64,000 bases of DNA. Source: Polaromonas sp. OV174. Its GTDB lineage: Bacteria; Pseudomonadota; Gammaproteobacteria; Burkholderiales; Burkholderiaceae_C. The stretch spans positions 124,001 through 188,000 of the forward strand of contig NZ_FOKZ01000004.1 in the NCBI RefSeq assembly GCF_900112285.1, given 5' to 3'. Of this stretch, positions 53,379 through 62,111 are shown piece by piece. Below the pieces are notes generated by a model. That model was not told the DNA's origin, searched no databases, and was given only the letters and a program-made list of their open reading frames with translations. The first letter of the stretch is position 1, and each line of letters begins with the position of its first letter. The translations under genes and the position numbers were made by a program.

Positions 53379-53542
53379 GCGGGCTTTTGATGCGGTGGGG
53401 GTTTAAGAACTAAATCATCACTCTTGTGAATGACAAGCATCATCAATATAAAGTTGAATAACATTAGTGATAACCCTAAGATACGGCTATCCGCCACAGA
53501 TGTTGTGAGCGACGACAGACCGCTAAAGAAGAGGAGTTCATC

Positions 53543-54049
53543 ATGAGCAGTTTCAACTATTCCACCGAGCACGCAGGCTTGAACCGCATGACCTCGGGCA
53601 TGGGCGTCATCGGCCAGTTTTACCGCAGCATTTCGGGCGCGCGCGCGCTGTCCACGCTGATGTTGTCGGCCCTGGCAGCCGCCATTCTGGTGGTGGCTTA
53701 CGAGGTCATGGACAGTGTTGCCGAAGGCCATTTGCTGGTCTTGTGGGTGGCCATGTGGGCGGTGGCCTTTGTGATACTGGCGCTGTTCGCCGGCAGCGCA
53801 CGCCAAATGGCGCAGCGCTTGAAGAAAGGCTTGAATGACTGGTCACTGAGCCTGGCCGAAGCCCGTTCCGACCAGCGCCTGTGGGCCATTGCCAAGCGCG
53901 ACGAGCGTGTCATGGCTGACCTGCAGATGGCCATGTCGCGTGAAGAGGCCCGGCTTGAAGAGGCTCAGGCTGCAGCAACGGCGCCAGCACAGCGTGCGGT
54001 GAAGCTGGGCAGCTCGATGTTGCGTGCCTACCAGCGCAACTACATCTAA
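53543..54049 (+). CDS. Hypothetical membrane protein with two transmembrane segments
   Basis: This 168-residue protein has two membrane helices (about 37-57 and 65-83). A cytoplasmic helical region rich in Arg, Ala, Gln and Glu (SLAEARSDQRLWAIAKRDERVMADLQMA) follows, with coiled-coil character. A strong AGAGGAG precedes the ATG and a terminator follows, so it is a real single-gene unit. No family or function is recognised. Confidence 0.7.
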   Translation: MSSFNYSTEHAGLNRMTSGMGVIGQFYRSISGARALSTLMLSALAAAILVVAYEVMDSVAEGHLLVLWVAMWAVAFVILALFAGSARQMAQRLKKGLNDWSLSLAEARSDQRLWAIAKRDERVMADLQMAMSREEARLEEAQAAATAPAQRAVKLGSSMLRAYQRNYI

Positions 54050-54090
54050 GCCGTAGTCAGCGCCATTCTGTCCGTCCAGGTGACGGGCAC

Positions 54091-54121
54091 AAAAAAGCCA
54101 CCGCAATGCGGTGGCTTTTTT
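54091..54121. terminator. Rho-independent terminator (bidirectional)
   Basis: A perfect 14-bp stem (AAAAAAGCCACCGC with GCGGTGGCTTTTTT) around AAT, with A- and T-runs on both sides. It serves the gene at 53543 and, on the other strand, pckG. Confidence 0.92.
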
Positions 54122-54159
54122 GCGTCTGCAGCATGGCGGGCGCCATGCTAGTGGCGGAG

Positions 54160-56019
54160 TCAGGCCGCCAGACGGCGCTCGATCGCGGCCTTGGTCTCAA
54201 TCAGCGCCTTGGGCAGGCGATGCTCAAGCTGCTTGAACAGTTCTGCGTGCAGCTCCAGCTCCTTGAGCCAGTCGGCCTTGTCGATGCTGGTGACGCTGGC
54301 GAACTGCTCGGCGCTGAAATTCAGGCCGGTCCAGTTCAGGTCTGCATAGCTGGGGCTGATGCCGGTCAGGTTTTCCTGACCCTGGCCCTTGCCTTCGATG
54401 CGGTCAATCATCCAGGCCAGCACGCGCATGTTTTCGCCGTAGCCGGGCCAGGTGAACTTGCCGTCTTCACCTTTGCGGAACCAGTTGGTGGTGTAAATCT
54501 TGGGCAGGGTGGCGCCGGCAGCCGCCAGCTTTTCGCCCAGGTTCAGCCAGTGCTGGAAGTAGTCGCTCATGTTGTAGCCCATGAAGGGCAGCATGGCGAA
54601 GGGGTCGCGGCGCACGATGCCGGCCTGGCCGGTGGCAGCGGCGGTGGTTTCGCTGCCCATGGTCGCGGCCATGTAGACACCTTCCACCCAGTCTCTAGCT
54701 TCGGTCACCAGCGGCACGGTGGTGGAGCGGCGGCCGCCGAAGATGAAGGCGTCGATCTTCACGCCAGCCGGGTCGTTCCAGGCGTCGTCCAGCGCCGGGT
54801 TGTTGACGGCGGAGACGGTAAAGCGTGCATTCGGATGGGCTGCCTTGGCGCCGGTTTCCTTGGCGATCTGCGGCGTCCAGTCCTTGCCCTGCCAGTCGAT
54901 CAGGTGGGATGGCACCGGGCCGTCCTTCTCCATGCCTTCCCACCAGATGTCGCCGTCATCGGTCAGGCCGACGTTCGTGAAAATCACGTTCTTGTCGAGG
55001 CTGGCCATGCAGTTCGGATTGGTATGGAAGTTGGTGCCCGGAGCCACGCCGAAATAGCCGGCCTCGGGGTTGATGGCGCGCAGCGAACCGTCTGCTTGCG
55101 GTTTGATCCAGGCGATGTCGTCGCCAATGGTGGTGACCTTCCAGCCCTCAAAACCGGCGGGCGGCACCAGCATGGAGAAATTGGTCTTGCCGCAGGCCGA
55201 CGGGAAGGCCGCCGCCACGTGGTACTTCTTACCCTCGGGATTGGTCACGCCAAGGATCAGCATGTGCTCGGCCAGCCAGCCCTGGTCGCGGCCCATGGTC
55301 GAGGCGATGCGCAGCGCAAAGCATTTCTTGCCCAGCAGCGCGTTGCCGCCGTAGCCTGAGCCGTAAGACCAGATCTCGCGCGTCTCGGGGTAGTGCACGA
55401 TGTACTTGGTCTTGTTGCAAGGCCACTTCACATCGGCCTGGCCTGCGGCCAGCGGCGCGCCCACGGTGTGCACGCAGGGCACGAAGTCGCCATCCACGCC
55501 CAGCACGTCGAACACCGCTTTGCCCATGCGCGTCATGGTTTTCATGTTGACGGCCACATAGGGGCTATCTGAGAGTTCGATGCCAATGTGGGCAATCGGC
55601 GAGCCCAGCGGGCCCATGCTGAAAGGCACCACATACATGGTGCGGCCGCGCATAGCACCGTCAAACAGCGGCTGCAGGGTGGTACGCATTTCTGCGGGCG
55701 CCATCCAGTTGTTGGTCGGGCCGGCGTCTTCCTTCTTGGCCGAGCAGATGTAGGTGCGGTCTTCCACGCGCGCCACGTCGCTGGGGTCGCTTTGCGCCAG
55801 AAAGCTGTTGGGGCGCTTGGCCTCGTTGAGTTTGGTGAAGGTGCCGGCGTCGACCAGCTGCTGGCACAGGCGCTGGTATTCGGCTTCGCTGCCGTCGCAC
55901 CAGTAGACATGGGCTGGTTTGCACAAGGCCACCATGTCGGCGACCCAGGCGATCAGTTTTGCGTTCTTGACATAGGCTGGTGTATTCAGCGTCAGCCCTT
56001 GCATCACAGGTTGGTTCAT
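54160..56019 (-). CDS. pckG: Phosphoenolpyruvate carboxykinase (GTP)
   Basis: This 619-residue enzyme converts oxaloacetate and GTP to PEP, GDP and CO2, the first gluconeogenic step. The P-loop is in [15 protein letters not shown], with the hyperreactive cysteine in it; [16 protein letters not shown] binds substrate and metal, and [14 protein letters not shown] is another family block. It has normal length. The start at MNQPVMQ has GGAG upstream. The long upstream region contains an inverted repeat that may regulate it. A terminator shared with the convergent gene follows. Confidence 0.95.
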   Translation of the reverse strand: MNQPVMQGLTLNTPAYVKNAKLIAWVADMVALCKPAHVYWCDGSEAEYQRLCQQLVDAGTFTKLNEAKRPNSFLAQSDPSDVARVEDRTYICSAKKEDAGPTNNWMAPAEMRTTLQPLFDGAMRGRTMYVVPFSMGPLGSPIAHIGIELSDSPYVAVNMKTMTRMGKAVFDVLGVDGDFVPCVHTVGAPLAAGQADVKWPCNKTKYIVHYPETREIWSYGSGYGGNALLGKKCFALRIASTMGRDQGWLAEHMLILGVTNPEGKKYHVAAAFPSACGKTNFSMLVPPAGFEGWKVTTIGDDIAWIKPQADGSLRAINPEAGYFGVAPGTNFHTNPNCMASLDKNVIFTNVGLTDDGDIWWEGMEKDGPVPSHLIDWQGKDWTPQIAKETGAKAAHPNARFTVSAVNNPALDDAWNDPAGVKIDAFIFGGRRSTTVPLVTEARDWVEGVYMAATMGSETTAAATGQAGIVRRDPFAMLPFMGYNMSDYFQHWLNLGEKLAAAGATLPKIYTTNWFRKGEDGKFTWPGYGENMRVLAWMIDRIEGKGQGQENLTGISPSYADLNWTGLNFSAEQFASVTSIDKADWLKELELHAELFKQLEHRLPKALIETKAAIERRLAA

Positions 56020-56046
56020 CGAAAAAACTCCAAAGTTAAAAAGCGT

Positions 56047-56113
56047 GATTTCGATAAACGTCGGGTGGCGACAGTGCTCAATGCAACTATGGCCAGGGGC
56101 GTTTGTCGAAATC
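56047..56113 (-). promoter_or_regulatory. Inverted repeat in the pckG upstream region
   Basis: GATTTCGATAAACG (56047-56060) pairs with CGTTTGTCGAAATC (56100-56113), 13 of 14 bases, across 39 bases. The first arm lies 28 bp upstream of the pckG start. It could be a regulator site or part of a leader hairpin. The rest of the 374-bp gap to the modA gene holds nothing else I recognise. Confidence 0.4.
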
Positions 56114-56393
56114 AGGCTTGAGGCTGTTTGGGCGGTGGCCGGCAATCAGGCAGCAAGTACCATCGGACAAGTTTTGGTCGGCGAGCGTGGCCGCAATCTC
56201 AAGGGTTGCGGCGCAAAGCTGGGAAAAGCGGGGCGTTACCTGATTTTTCGAGCTCCGCGGGTCGGCCAGAAGAATCATTTTAAGAACATCGCCAGCGGTT
56301 ACCTTACGGTTACGGGTAAAAGATATGCAAAACTAGCATAGGTTTATGCCTTGTTTTTGCCTGATCCACCCTCAAGAGCGCCGTGTCGTGGCG

Positions 56394-57236
56394 ATGTTCA
56401 ATCTGGATTTTTATATGCTGCAAGTTCTGAAAAACCGGCCCGAATCGCCTGGCGGCGGTGTGCCGCGCCGCTGGCTGGCGGGCGCCCTGCTGCCCTGCGC
56501 GTTGATGCTGGCTCTGGCCGGCCCGGCCCGGGCGCAAAGCGCCGCACCTGCACCCGCCATCGTGGCGGCAGCGGCCAATCTGCAGCCGGTGCTGGCCGAA
56601 CTGGTGCCGCTTTTCGAGCGTAGCCAGACCGGCAAGCTGACGCTTAATCTGGGTTCCTCGGCCAACCTGGTGCGGCAGATTCAGCAGGGGCTGCCGGCCC
56701 AGCTGTTTCTGTCGGCCGATGAAGACTTTGCGCTGCGCCTGGTGGATGCCGGCCTGACGGCGGATCGCGGCGTGGTCTACGCCACCGGGCGCATCGTGCT
56801 GGTGGTGCCTGCCGCTTCGCCGCTGACGCTGGATGCGCAATTCAAGGGGCTTCAAGCCGGCTTGCCGAAGTTGCACAAATTCGCCATCGCCAACCCCGAG
56901 CTGGCGCCCTATGGCAAGGCGGCGGTGCAGGCCTTGCAAAAGCTGGCGCTGTGGCCGGCGCTGCAGGGAAAAATCGTGCTCGGCGACAGCATCGCCCAGA
57001 CCACGCAATACGTCAGCACCGGCGCGGCCGACGCCGGCATCACGGCCTTGTCGCTGGTGCTGGCGCCCGCGGCGGCGGCCCGCCTGCGCTATGTGCTGAT
57101 TCCCGCCGAGCTGCATGCACCGCTGCGCCAGCGCATGGTCTTGCTGAAAAATGCCGGCCCCACGGCCCGAGCCTTCTATGCCTTCCTGCAGTCGCCGGCA
57201 GCCAAGGCGGTGCTTGGCCGCTATGGCTACGAATGA
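56394..57236 (+). CDS. modA: Molybdate ABC transporter substrate-binding protein (ModA)
   Basis: This 280-residue protein has an Arg-rich start, a hydrophobic signal sequence (about 30-48) and an AQSAAP cleavage site. The ModA core follows: IVAAAANLQPVLAELVPLFE, LNLGSSANLVRQIQQGLPAQLFLSAD, and KFAIANPELAPYGKAAVQALQ. It is the molybdate/tungstate receptor of the modABC operon that follows. Possible starts are 56394 and 56415; neither has a strong ribosome-binding site. Confidence 0.9.
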   Translation: MFNLDFYMLQVLKNRPESPGGGVPRRWLAGALLPCALMLALAGPARAQSAAPAPAIVAAAANLQPVLAELVPLFERSQTGKLTLNLGSSANLVRQIQQGLPAQLFLSADEDFALRLVDAGLTADRGVVYATGRIVLVVPAASPLTLDAQFKGLQAGLPKLHKFAIANPELAPYGKAAVQALQKLALWPALQGKIVLGDSIAQTTQYVSTGAADAGITALSLVLAPAAAARLRYVLIPAELHAPLRQRMVLLKNAGPTARAFYAFLQSPAAKAVLGRYGYE

Positions 57237-57295
57237 GGCGATGGTGCTTTAAAGACACGCGCTTTTTGCCCGTTTGGGATCGACAATAGCCGGCT

Positions 57296-57964
57296 ATGGA
57301 TTGGCAAGCCGCGCGCGTCTCACTGTTACTGGCCGTCGGCACGGCGGCCTTGCTGTTGCCGCTGGGCGTCTGGCTGGCGCGCTGGCTCGCCGTCACGTCC
57401 TGGCGCGGCCGGCCGCTGGTCGAGGCGCTGCTGACCCTGCCGCTGCTGCTGCCGCCCACGGTGATCGGTTTTTACCTGCTGGTCAGCCTGGGTCAGGGCT
57501 CGGCGCTGGGGGCCTGGCTGGCCGCCAGTCTCAACCTGCGCCTGGTCTTTAGTTTCGAGGGCCTGCTGCTGGCCAGCGTGCTGATGAATCTGCCCTTTAT
57601 GGTGCAGCCGCTGCAGCGCGCCTTTGCCGCCATTCCCGGCAGCCTGCGCGAAGCCGCCTGGGTCTGCGGCCTGAGCCCCTGGCGCGCCTTCTGGAAAATC
57701 GAGTTGCCGCTGGCCTGGCCCGGCTTGCTGGCCGGCGTGGCGCTGACCATGGCGCACACCCTGGGTGAATTTGGTGTGGTGCTGATGGTGGGCGGCAGCA
57801 TTGCCGGTGAAACCAAAACCCTGTCGATTGCCATTTACGACCGGGTTCAGGCCTTTGACATGGCCGCGGCGCACATCATGGCGCTGGCCCTGGTGGCCTG
57901 CTCGCTGCTGGCGCTGGCCTTTGTGTTTGCCGCCGACCGCACCCGTCCGCTACAGGAAAGATAG
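57296..57964 (+). CDS. modB: Molybdate ABC transporter permease (ModB)
   Basis: This 222-residue permease has five to six helices, the early LLTLPLLLPPTVIGFYLL motif typical of ModB, and the coupling segment PGSLREAAWVCGLSPWRAFWKIELPLAWP. TLGEFGVVLMVGGSI is another ModB block. The 60-bp gap to modA and 25-bp gap to modC suit a single operon. Confidence 0.93.
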   Translation: MDWQAARVSLLLAVGTAALLLPLGVWLARWLAVTSWRGRPLVEALLTLPLLLPPTVIGFYLLVSLGQGSALGAWLAASLNLRLVFSFEGLLLASVLMNLPFMVQPLQRAFAAIPGSLREAAWVCGLSPWRAFWKIELPLAWPGLLAGVALTMAHTLGEFGVVLMVGGSIAGETKTLSIAIYDRVQAFDMAAAHIMALALVACSLLALAFVFAADRTRPLQER

Positions 57965-57989
57965 CGGCTTACGCCCGTCGGTATTCAAG

Positions 57990-59114
57990 ATGCTGCATGT
58001 TTTGCTTAAAAATGAGGGCCAGATCAGGCTTGACGCCGAGTTCAACTGCGCCCGCGGCGAACTGCTGGCGCTGGTCGGCCCCTCGGGCAGCGGCAAGACC
58101 AGCGTGCTGCGCGCCATTGCCGGCCTGCTGAAAAGCCCGCAGCTGCAGGGCCGCATCACGGTGGGCCATGGCGACGAGGGGATCTGGTTCGACAGCGCCC
58201 ACGGCATACGGCGGGCGCCACAGCAGCGCCGCGTCGGCCTTGTGTTTCAGCACTATGCCTTGTTTCCGCACCTGACTGCTCTTGAAAACGTAGCGCTTGC
58301 CGCCCATCCGGTAAAGGCTGCAGCCTATTTTGATGCCTTGTTTGAGCGCATGGGCCTGGCCGGTCTGCAAGGCCGCCGGCCCTCGCAGCTGTCTGGCGGC
58401 CAGCAGCAGCGCGTGGCGCTGGCCCGGGCGCTGGCGCGCGAGCCCCAGGTCTTGCTGCTGGATGAGCCTTTTTCGGCCGTCGACGCCCCGACGCGCCAGA
58501 CCCTGTATCACGAGCTGGCCGCGCTGCGCCAGCAGGTGGCGATTCCCATGGTGTTGGTGACGCACGATTTGAACGAGGCGCGCCGCCTGGCCGACCGGGT
58601 GGTGATTCTGGACGCCGGCGAGTCGCTGCAAGTCGGCGCGCCGGCGCGGGTCTTTGCCAGCCCGCGCAACGCCCGCGTGGCCGAGCTGGTCGGCATACAA
58701 AACCATTTTCAGGGGCAATTCTTTCAGGGCGCTGGGGTGGACGCCGCCGCATTTGGCCGCCTGGTCTGGCAGGGCGGCGCCGACGCTCAGGCGTCCATCA
58801 GCTTGCAGGTGATCGATAAAAAACGCCTCAAGGACGGCGCCCAGGTGTCCTGGGTGGTGGCCGGCGAGCTGCTGGACGTGGCGGCACTGGCCGCTGCGCC
58901 GGGCGGGAACACCTTGGCCTGCACCCTGGGCGAAGTCTTGCCGCTGGGTGAGATCAGCCTGTGCACGCTGCTGCCGATACAACTGCCGTCGCAGCGCCTG
59001 ACCCTCAACCTGTCCAGTGCCTTGCTGCGGCAACTCGGTGCGCAGCCCGGAACGCTGCTGTATCTGCAGATCCCGCCTGAGGCTGTGCACATCATGCCGG
59101 TGCGCCAGTTTTAG
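57990..59114 (+). CDS. modC: Molybdate ABC transporter ATPase (ModC)
   Basis: This 374-residue ATPase has GPSGSGKTS, LSGGQQQRVALARALA and LLLDEPFSAVD with the switch LVTHDLNEA. The C-terminal part (about 265-370) is the mop-type regulatory domain, though the fit is loose. It provides energy for molybdate import with ModAB. The start is the ATG at MLHVLLKN; the longer frame overlaps modB and is rejected. Confidence 0.92.
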   Translation: MLHVLLKNEGQIRLDAEFNCARGELLALVGPSGSGKTSVLRAIAGLLKSPQLQGRITVGHGDEGIWFDSAHGIRRAPQQRRVGLVFQHYALFPHLTALENVALAAHPVKAAAYFDALFERMGLAGLQGRRPSQLSGGQQQRVALARALAREPQVLLLDEPFSAVDAPTRQTLYHELAALRQQVAIPMVLVTHDLNEARRLADRVVILDAGESLQVGAPARVFASPRNARVAELVGIQNHFQGQFFQGAGVDAAAFGRLVWQGGADAQASISLQVIDKKRLKDGAQVSWVVAGELLDVAALAAAPGGNTLACTLGEVLPLGEISLCTLLPIQLPSQRLTLNLSSALLRQLGAQPGTLLYLQIPPEAVHIMPVRQF

Positions 59115-59125
59115 GCATTAAACAG

Positions 59126-59180
59126 GCCTGTAGCCCAATGGGGATGGGCGCTGCCAGCTATTAAATAAGTAGTATTGGCA
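59126..59180. repeat. AT-palindromic interspersed repeat
   Basis: TAGCCCAATGGGGATGGGCGCTGCCAGCTATTAAATAAGTAGTA, an inverted-orientation copy between modC and the converging ATPase gene. Confidence 0.65.
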
Positions 59181-59194
59181 AAGCTTGGCAGGCT

Positions 59195-59830
59195 TTAAGC
59201 GCCCAACTCAATCACGCTGGCCAGCGCCAGCTCTGCGGGCGCTTCGTAATCGGCCACGATACAGGCGCGGTCGGGCTGCTGCGCGGCTTGCGCCATCAGC
59301 TCCAGCAGGTAATTGATGGACGGTCTGTCCAGGGCCATAAAGGGCTGGTCCAGCAGGGTCAGCGTGGCCTGGCTGGCCAGCACGGCGGCCAGCAAGACCT
59401 TGCGCCGGCTGCCGGTGGAGAGCATCAGCAGCGTCTTGTCCAGATGCGGCGTCAGGCTCAGGCCTTCGATGTGAGCCTGCAGTGCCAGCGGGTCGAAGCC
59501 GGGGTATTGCGCGGGCCGGGCGGCAAAAATTTCCCTGGCCGTGTGGCCGTCCAGCGCCGGGTCGCGCGGGTCCAGCCAGGCGATGTGGCGGCGATAGGCC
59601 TCGGGTTGGTCCGCCAGGCTGAGGTCTTTAAGACGGATGTCGCCGCTGGCGCTCAACTGGCCCGCCAGCAGCTGGAGCAAAGTGGTTTTGCCACTGCCCT
59701 CGGCGCCGCACAGCAGCGTCACGCCCGCCGGCACCCGCAGCGACAGCTGCTCAAACAGCACGCCGCCGGGCGCTGCCGGATAGGCAAAGCACAATCCGTC
59801 GGCCTGCAAAATGGGAGCGTTGGTGGCCAT
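59195..59830 (-). CDS. Stand-alone ABC ATPase with degenerate catalytic motifs
   Basis: This 211-residue single-cassette protein has Walker A GAEGSGKTT. The signature LSTGSRRK departs from LSGGQ, and the Walker B LTLLDQP has Gln in place of the catalytic Glu. The switch histidine seems absent (ACIVADYEAP). It resembles CcmA-size cassettes. With E-to-Q and no H-switch it probably binds ATP with little hydrolysis. It converges with the mod operon and has no permease neighbour. Its partner is unknown. Confidence 0.75.
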   Translation of the reverse strand: MATNAPILQADGLCFAYPAAPGGVLFEQLSLRVPAGVTLLCGAEGSGKTTLLQLLAGQLSASGDIRLKDLSLADQPEAYRRHIAWLDPRDPALDGHTAREIFAARPAQYPGFDPLALQAHIEGLSLTPHLDKTLLMLSTGSRRKVLLAAVLASQATLTLLDQPFMALDRPSINYLLELMAQAAQQPDRACIVADYEAPAELALASVIELGA

Positions 59831-59874
59831 GCTTGGGGCGCCCTGGTGAATTCAGATTGGCTTGCCGCCATGAA

Positions 59875-59898
59875 AAAAGTCCGCAGCTGCGGACTTTT
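59875..59898 (-). terminator. Rho-independent terminator
   Basis: A perfect palindrome AAAAGTCCGCAG/CTGCGGACTTTT; on the minus strand a six-T run follows. It terminates the 52-residue gene at 59917-60075 before the ABC ATPase gene. Confidence 0.9.
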
Positions 59899-59916
59899 GC
59901 GGCGAGCCGGGCGGAC

Positions 59917-60075
59917 TCAGGCCATGAACACGGCGATGAAGGCCAGCAGGAACATCAGTACGCCACCGACTATGGGCAAAATGATGGGCATCATAGGCAC
60001 GATGGCGTCCACTGGATCCTGCTCTTCGGCGGGCGCGGAACTGCTGTGTGCGGCATGGGAGGTGTGATTGGACAT
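59917..60075 (-). CDS. Small single-span membrane protein, 52 aa
   Basis: The frame encodes 52 residues: a His/Ser-rich start (MSNHTSHAAHSSS), an acidic middle (EEQDPVDA) and a hydrophobic end (IILPIVGGVLMFLLAFIAVFMA) that is one membrane helix. AGGAA is well spaced before the ATG and a strong terminator follows, so it is a proper gene of its own. Such small proteins often accompany respiratory complexes, but no partner is visible here. The function is unknown. Confidence 0.75.
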   Translation of the reverse strand: MSNHTSHAAHSSSAPAEEQDPVDAIVPMMPIILPIVGGVLMFLLAFIAVFMA

Positions 60076-60187
60076 GATGGTTCCTGAGATGCTTGAAATT
60101 TTGCCGCGATTTTACCCGCTTGAGGGGCGCGGCGCCAATCGGTGGCCCGCGCCAGACTTGGCCCTGCTTTTTTAAGGAAATGATTTG

Positions 60188-60652
60188 ATGAATTCTTCAG
60201 CGCAAGGTCTGGCACGCTGCGCCGCTACGGCGGCCCTGGTCTTGTTGTCGGCCTGTGCCGCCAGCGGACCCGACAGCGCCTCGGCCAGGCCGGTGCTCTA
60301 CCCGAATGCAACGCTCAACCGGGTCGGCGAGGCGCAGGGCCGGCTAGAGGTCAACGCCTGCCTGTCGCGCGCCACGGCGGCTGGCCTCACGTCCATGCAG
60401 GGCACGAATCAGGTCGGGCGGCGTGCCGGCGAAGGCGCTGCCACCGCCGGCGTGGCCTCGGCCGTCGGCGCGCTGATCACCGGCCGCGGCGGCGAGGGCA
60501 TGTTGCGCGCCGGTGCCGCGGGGGCGGCGATTGGCGGCTCGGCTGGCGCGGTGTCGGGCGCTTTTCACAATGACAGGCCCAACAGCACTTATCGCAGCTT
60601 TGTGCAGCGCTGCCTGAGTGAAAAAGGGTTTGAGGTGATTGGCTGGAACTGA
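60188..60652 (+). CDS. Lipoprotein with a glycine-zipper segment
   Basis: This 154-residue protein has a type II signal peptide with lipobox LLSAC (Cys about residue 23). A short mature domain follows, then a Gly/Ala-rich stretch (AGVASAVGALITGRGGEGMLRAGAAGAAIGGSAG) resembling the glycine-zipper 2TM domain, and a C-terminal QRCLSEKGFEVIGWN segment. Two further cysteines could form a disulfide. AAGGAAA precedes the ATG. It is likely an outer-membrane lipoprotein; the exact role is unknown. Confidence 0.75.
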   Translation: MNSSAQGLARCAATAALVLLSACAASGPDSASARPVLYPNATLNRVGEAQGRLEVNACLSRATAAGLTSMQGTNQVGRRAGEGAATAGVASAVGALITGRGGEGMLRAGAAGAAIGGSAGAVSGAFHNDRPNSTYRSFVQRCLSEKGFEVIGWN

Positions 60653-60715
60653 TGAGGCCCCAGGCGCTTCACTTCGTGTAACACGCTGCCCTTGCGCTGC
60701 TTGCCCTGAGGGTGT

Positions 60716-61918
60716 TCAGTGCTGCTCTGCGGCTTCAAAGCCGGCGGCGGTCAGTGTGGCCAGCACCTGCTCTATGTGCTCGCGTCCACGCGTTTGCAGC
60801 ACCAGCTCGATTTCCACGTTTTGCGCCGACAGCATGGTGAAGGCGCGCTGGTGGTGCACCTCCTCGATGTTGGCGCCGGCCTCTGCCACGGTGGCGGTGA
60901 TTTTGGCCAGCGAGCCGGGCACGTCGCGCGCGCTGACCTTGATGCGGGCCAGCCGTCCGGCGCGCACCATGCCGCGCTCAATGATGGCGGCCAGCAGCAG
61001 CGGGTCGATGTTGCCGCCGCACAGCACCAGGCCGACTTTCTTGCCGGCAAAGCGTGCCGGATATTTCAGCAGCGCCGCCAGGCCCGCCGCGCCCGCGCCC
61101 TCGACCAGGGTTTTTTCGATTTCCAGCAGCATCACCATGGCTTGCTCGATATCGCCCTCGTCGACCAGCACTAGGTCGTCCACCAGCTTGGCAATGATGG
61201 CTTGCGGAATCAGTCCGGGCGTGCCGACGGCGATGCCCTCGGCAATCGTGCTCGTGCCCTGCGGGTAGTGGGTGCCTTTGACGGCGTTGACCATGGCGGG
61301 AAAGCGCGAGGTCTGCACGCCGACGATTTCAATGCCGGGCTTGAGCGCCTTGGCCGCCGTGGCCATGCCGGCAATCAGTCCGCCGCCGCCCACCGCGATC
61401 ACCAGCGTGTCCAGGCTGGGCACGGCGCGCAGCATCTCCAACCCCACCGTGCCCTGGCCGGCGACGATGGCCTCGTCGTCATAAGGGTGGACAAACACCA
61501 GTCCGCCCTGCTCGGCCAGCAGCAGGGCATGGGCGCGTGATTCATCCAGCGTGTCGCCGTGCAGCACCACCTCGGCGCCAAAGCCGCGGGTGCGCTCGAT
61601 TTTCACGCCCGGCGTGAAGCGCGGCATCACGATGACGGCGCGAATACCCAGGCGCTGGGCGTGATAGGCCACGCCCTGGGCGTGGTTGCCGGCGCTCATG
61701 GCGATGACGCCGCGCCGCCGTTCGTCGGCTGACAATTGTGCGAGTTTGTTACAGGCGCCGCGTTCCTTGAACGAAGCCGTGTACTGTAGATTCTCGAACT
61801 TCAGGTAAATCTGCGCCCCGGTCAGCTGCGACAGGGTCTTGGATTCCACGCAGGGTGTGTCCAGCAGATGGCCCTGCAGGCGCTGGGCGGCATCTTCAAT
61901 ATCGTTCAGGCTGAGCAT
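60716..61918 (-). CDS. ilvA: Threonine ammonia-lyase (threonine dehydratase) with C-terminal ACT domain
   Basis: This 400-residue PLP enzyme has the catalytic lysine in YTASFKERGACNKL and the phosphate-cup glycines in VIAVGGGGLIAGMATA, with CGGNIDPL later. An ACT-like regulatory domain occupies about residues 325-400. It deaminates threonine to 2-oxobutanoate, feeding isoleucine synthesis or threonine breakdown; the length fits the TdcB/IlvA short type. AAGGAA precedes the ATG. Confidence 0.9.
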   Translation of the reverse strand: MLSLNDIEDAAQRLQGHLLDTPCVESKTLSQLTGAQIYLKFENLQYTASFKERGACNKLAQLSADERRRGVIAMSAGNHAQGVAYHAQRLGIRAVIVMPRFTPGVKIERTRGFGAEVVLHGDTLDESRAHALLLAEQGGLVFVHPYDDEAIVAGQGTVGLEMLRAVPSLDTLVIAVGGGGLIAGMATAAKALKPGIEIVGVQTSRFPAMVNAVKGTHYPQGTSTIAEGIAVGTPGLIPQAIIAKLVDDLVLVDEGDIEQAMVMLLEIEKTLVEGAGAAGLAALLKYPARFAGKKVGLVLCGGNIDPLLLAAIIERGMVRAGRLARIKVSARDVPGSLAKITATVAEAGANIEEVHHQRAFTMLSAQNVEIELVLQTRGREHIEQVLATLTAAGFEAAEQH

Positions 61919-62111
61919 CACATTCCTTGGTGGCGTGGGGGTTCGGTAAGCATTCATTTTCTGCGTTTTTTGGCGTCTGCAGCGGCTACTCCCTTCAGGG
62001 CATGAGCATCAAGTAGTGTCTTCCATGATGGCTTGGCTTGCGTTATGGTGCAGTTGCGTCGTATCAAAAAATCCAGGTGGAAAAGCAGCGTGTTGAACTG
62101 GAGGTTTGTCT

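Noticed and set aside
54106-55359. 417-codon plus-strand frame opposite pckG
   Set aside because: Antisense to pckG and begins inside the terminator; no recognisable motifs.
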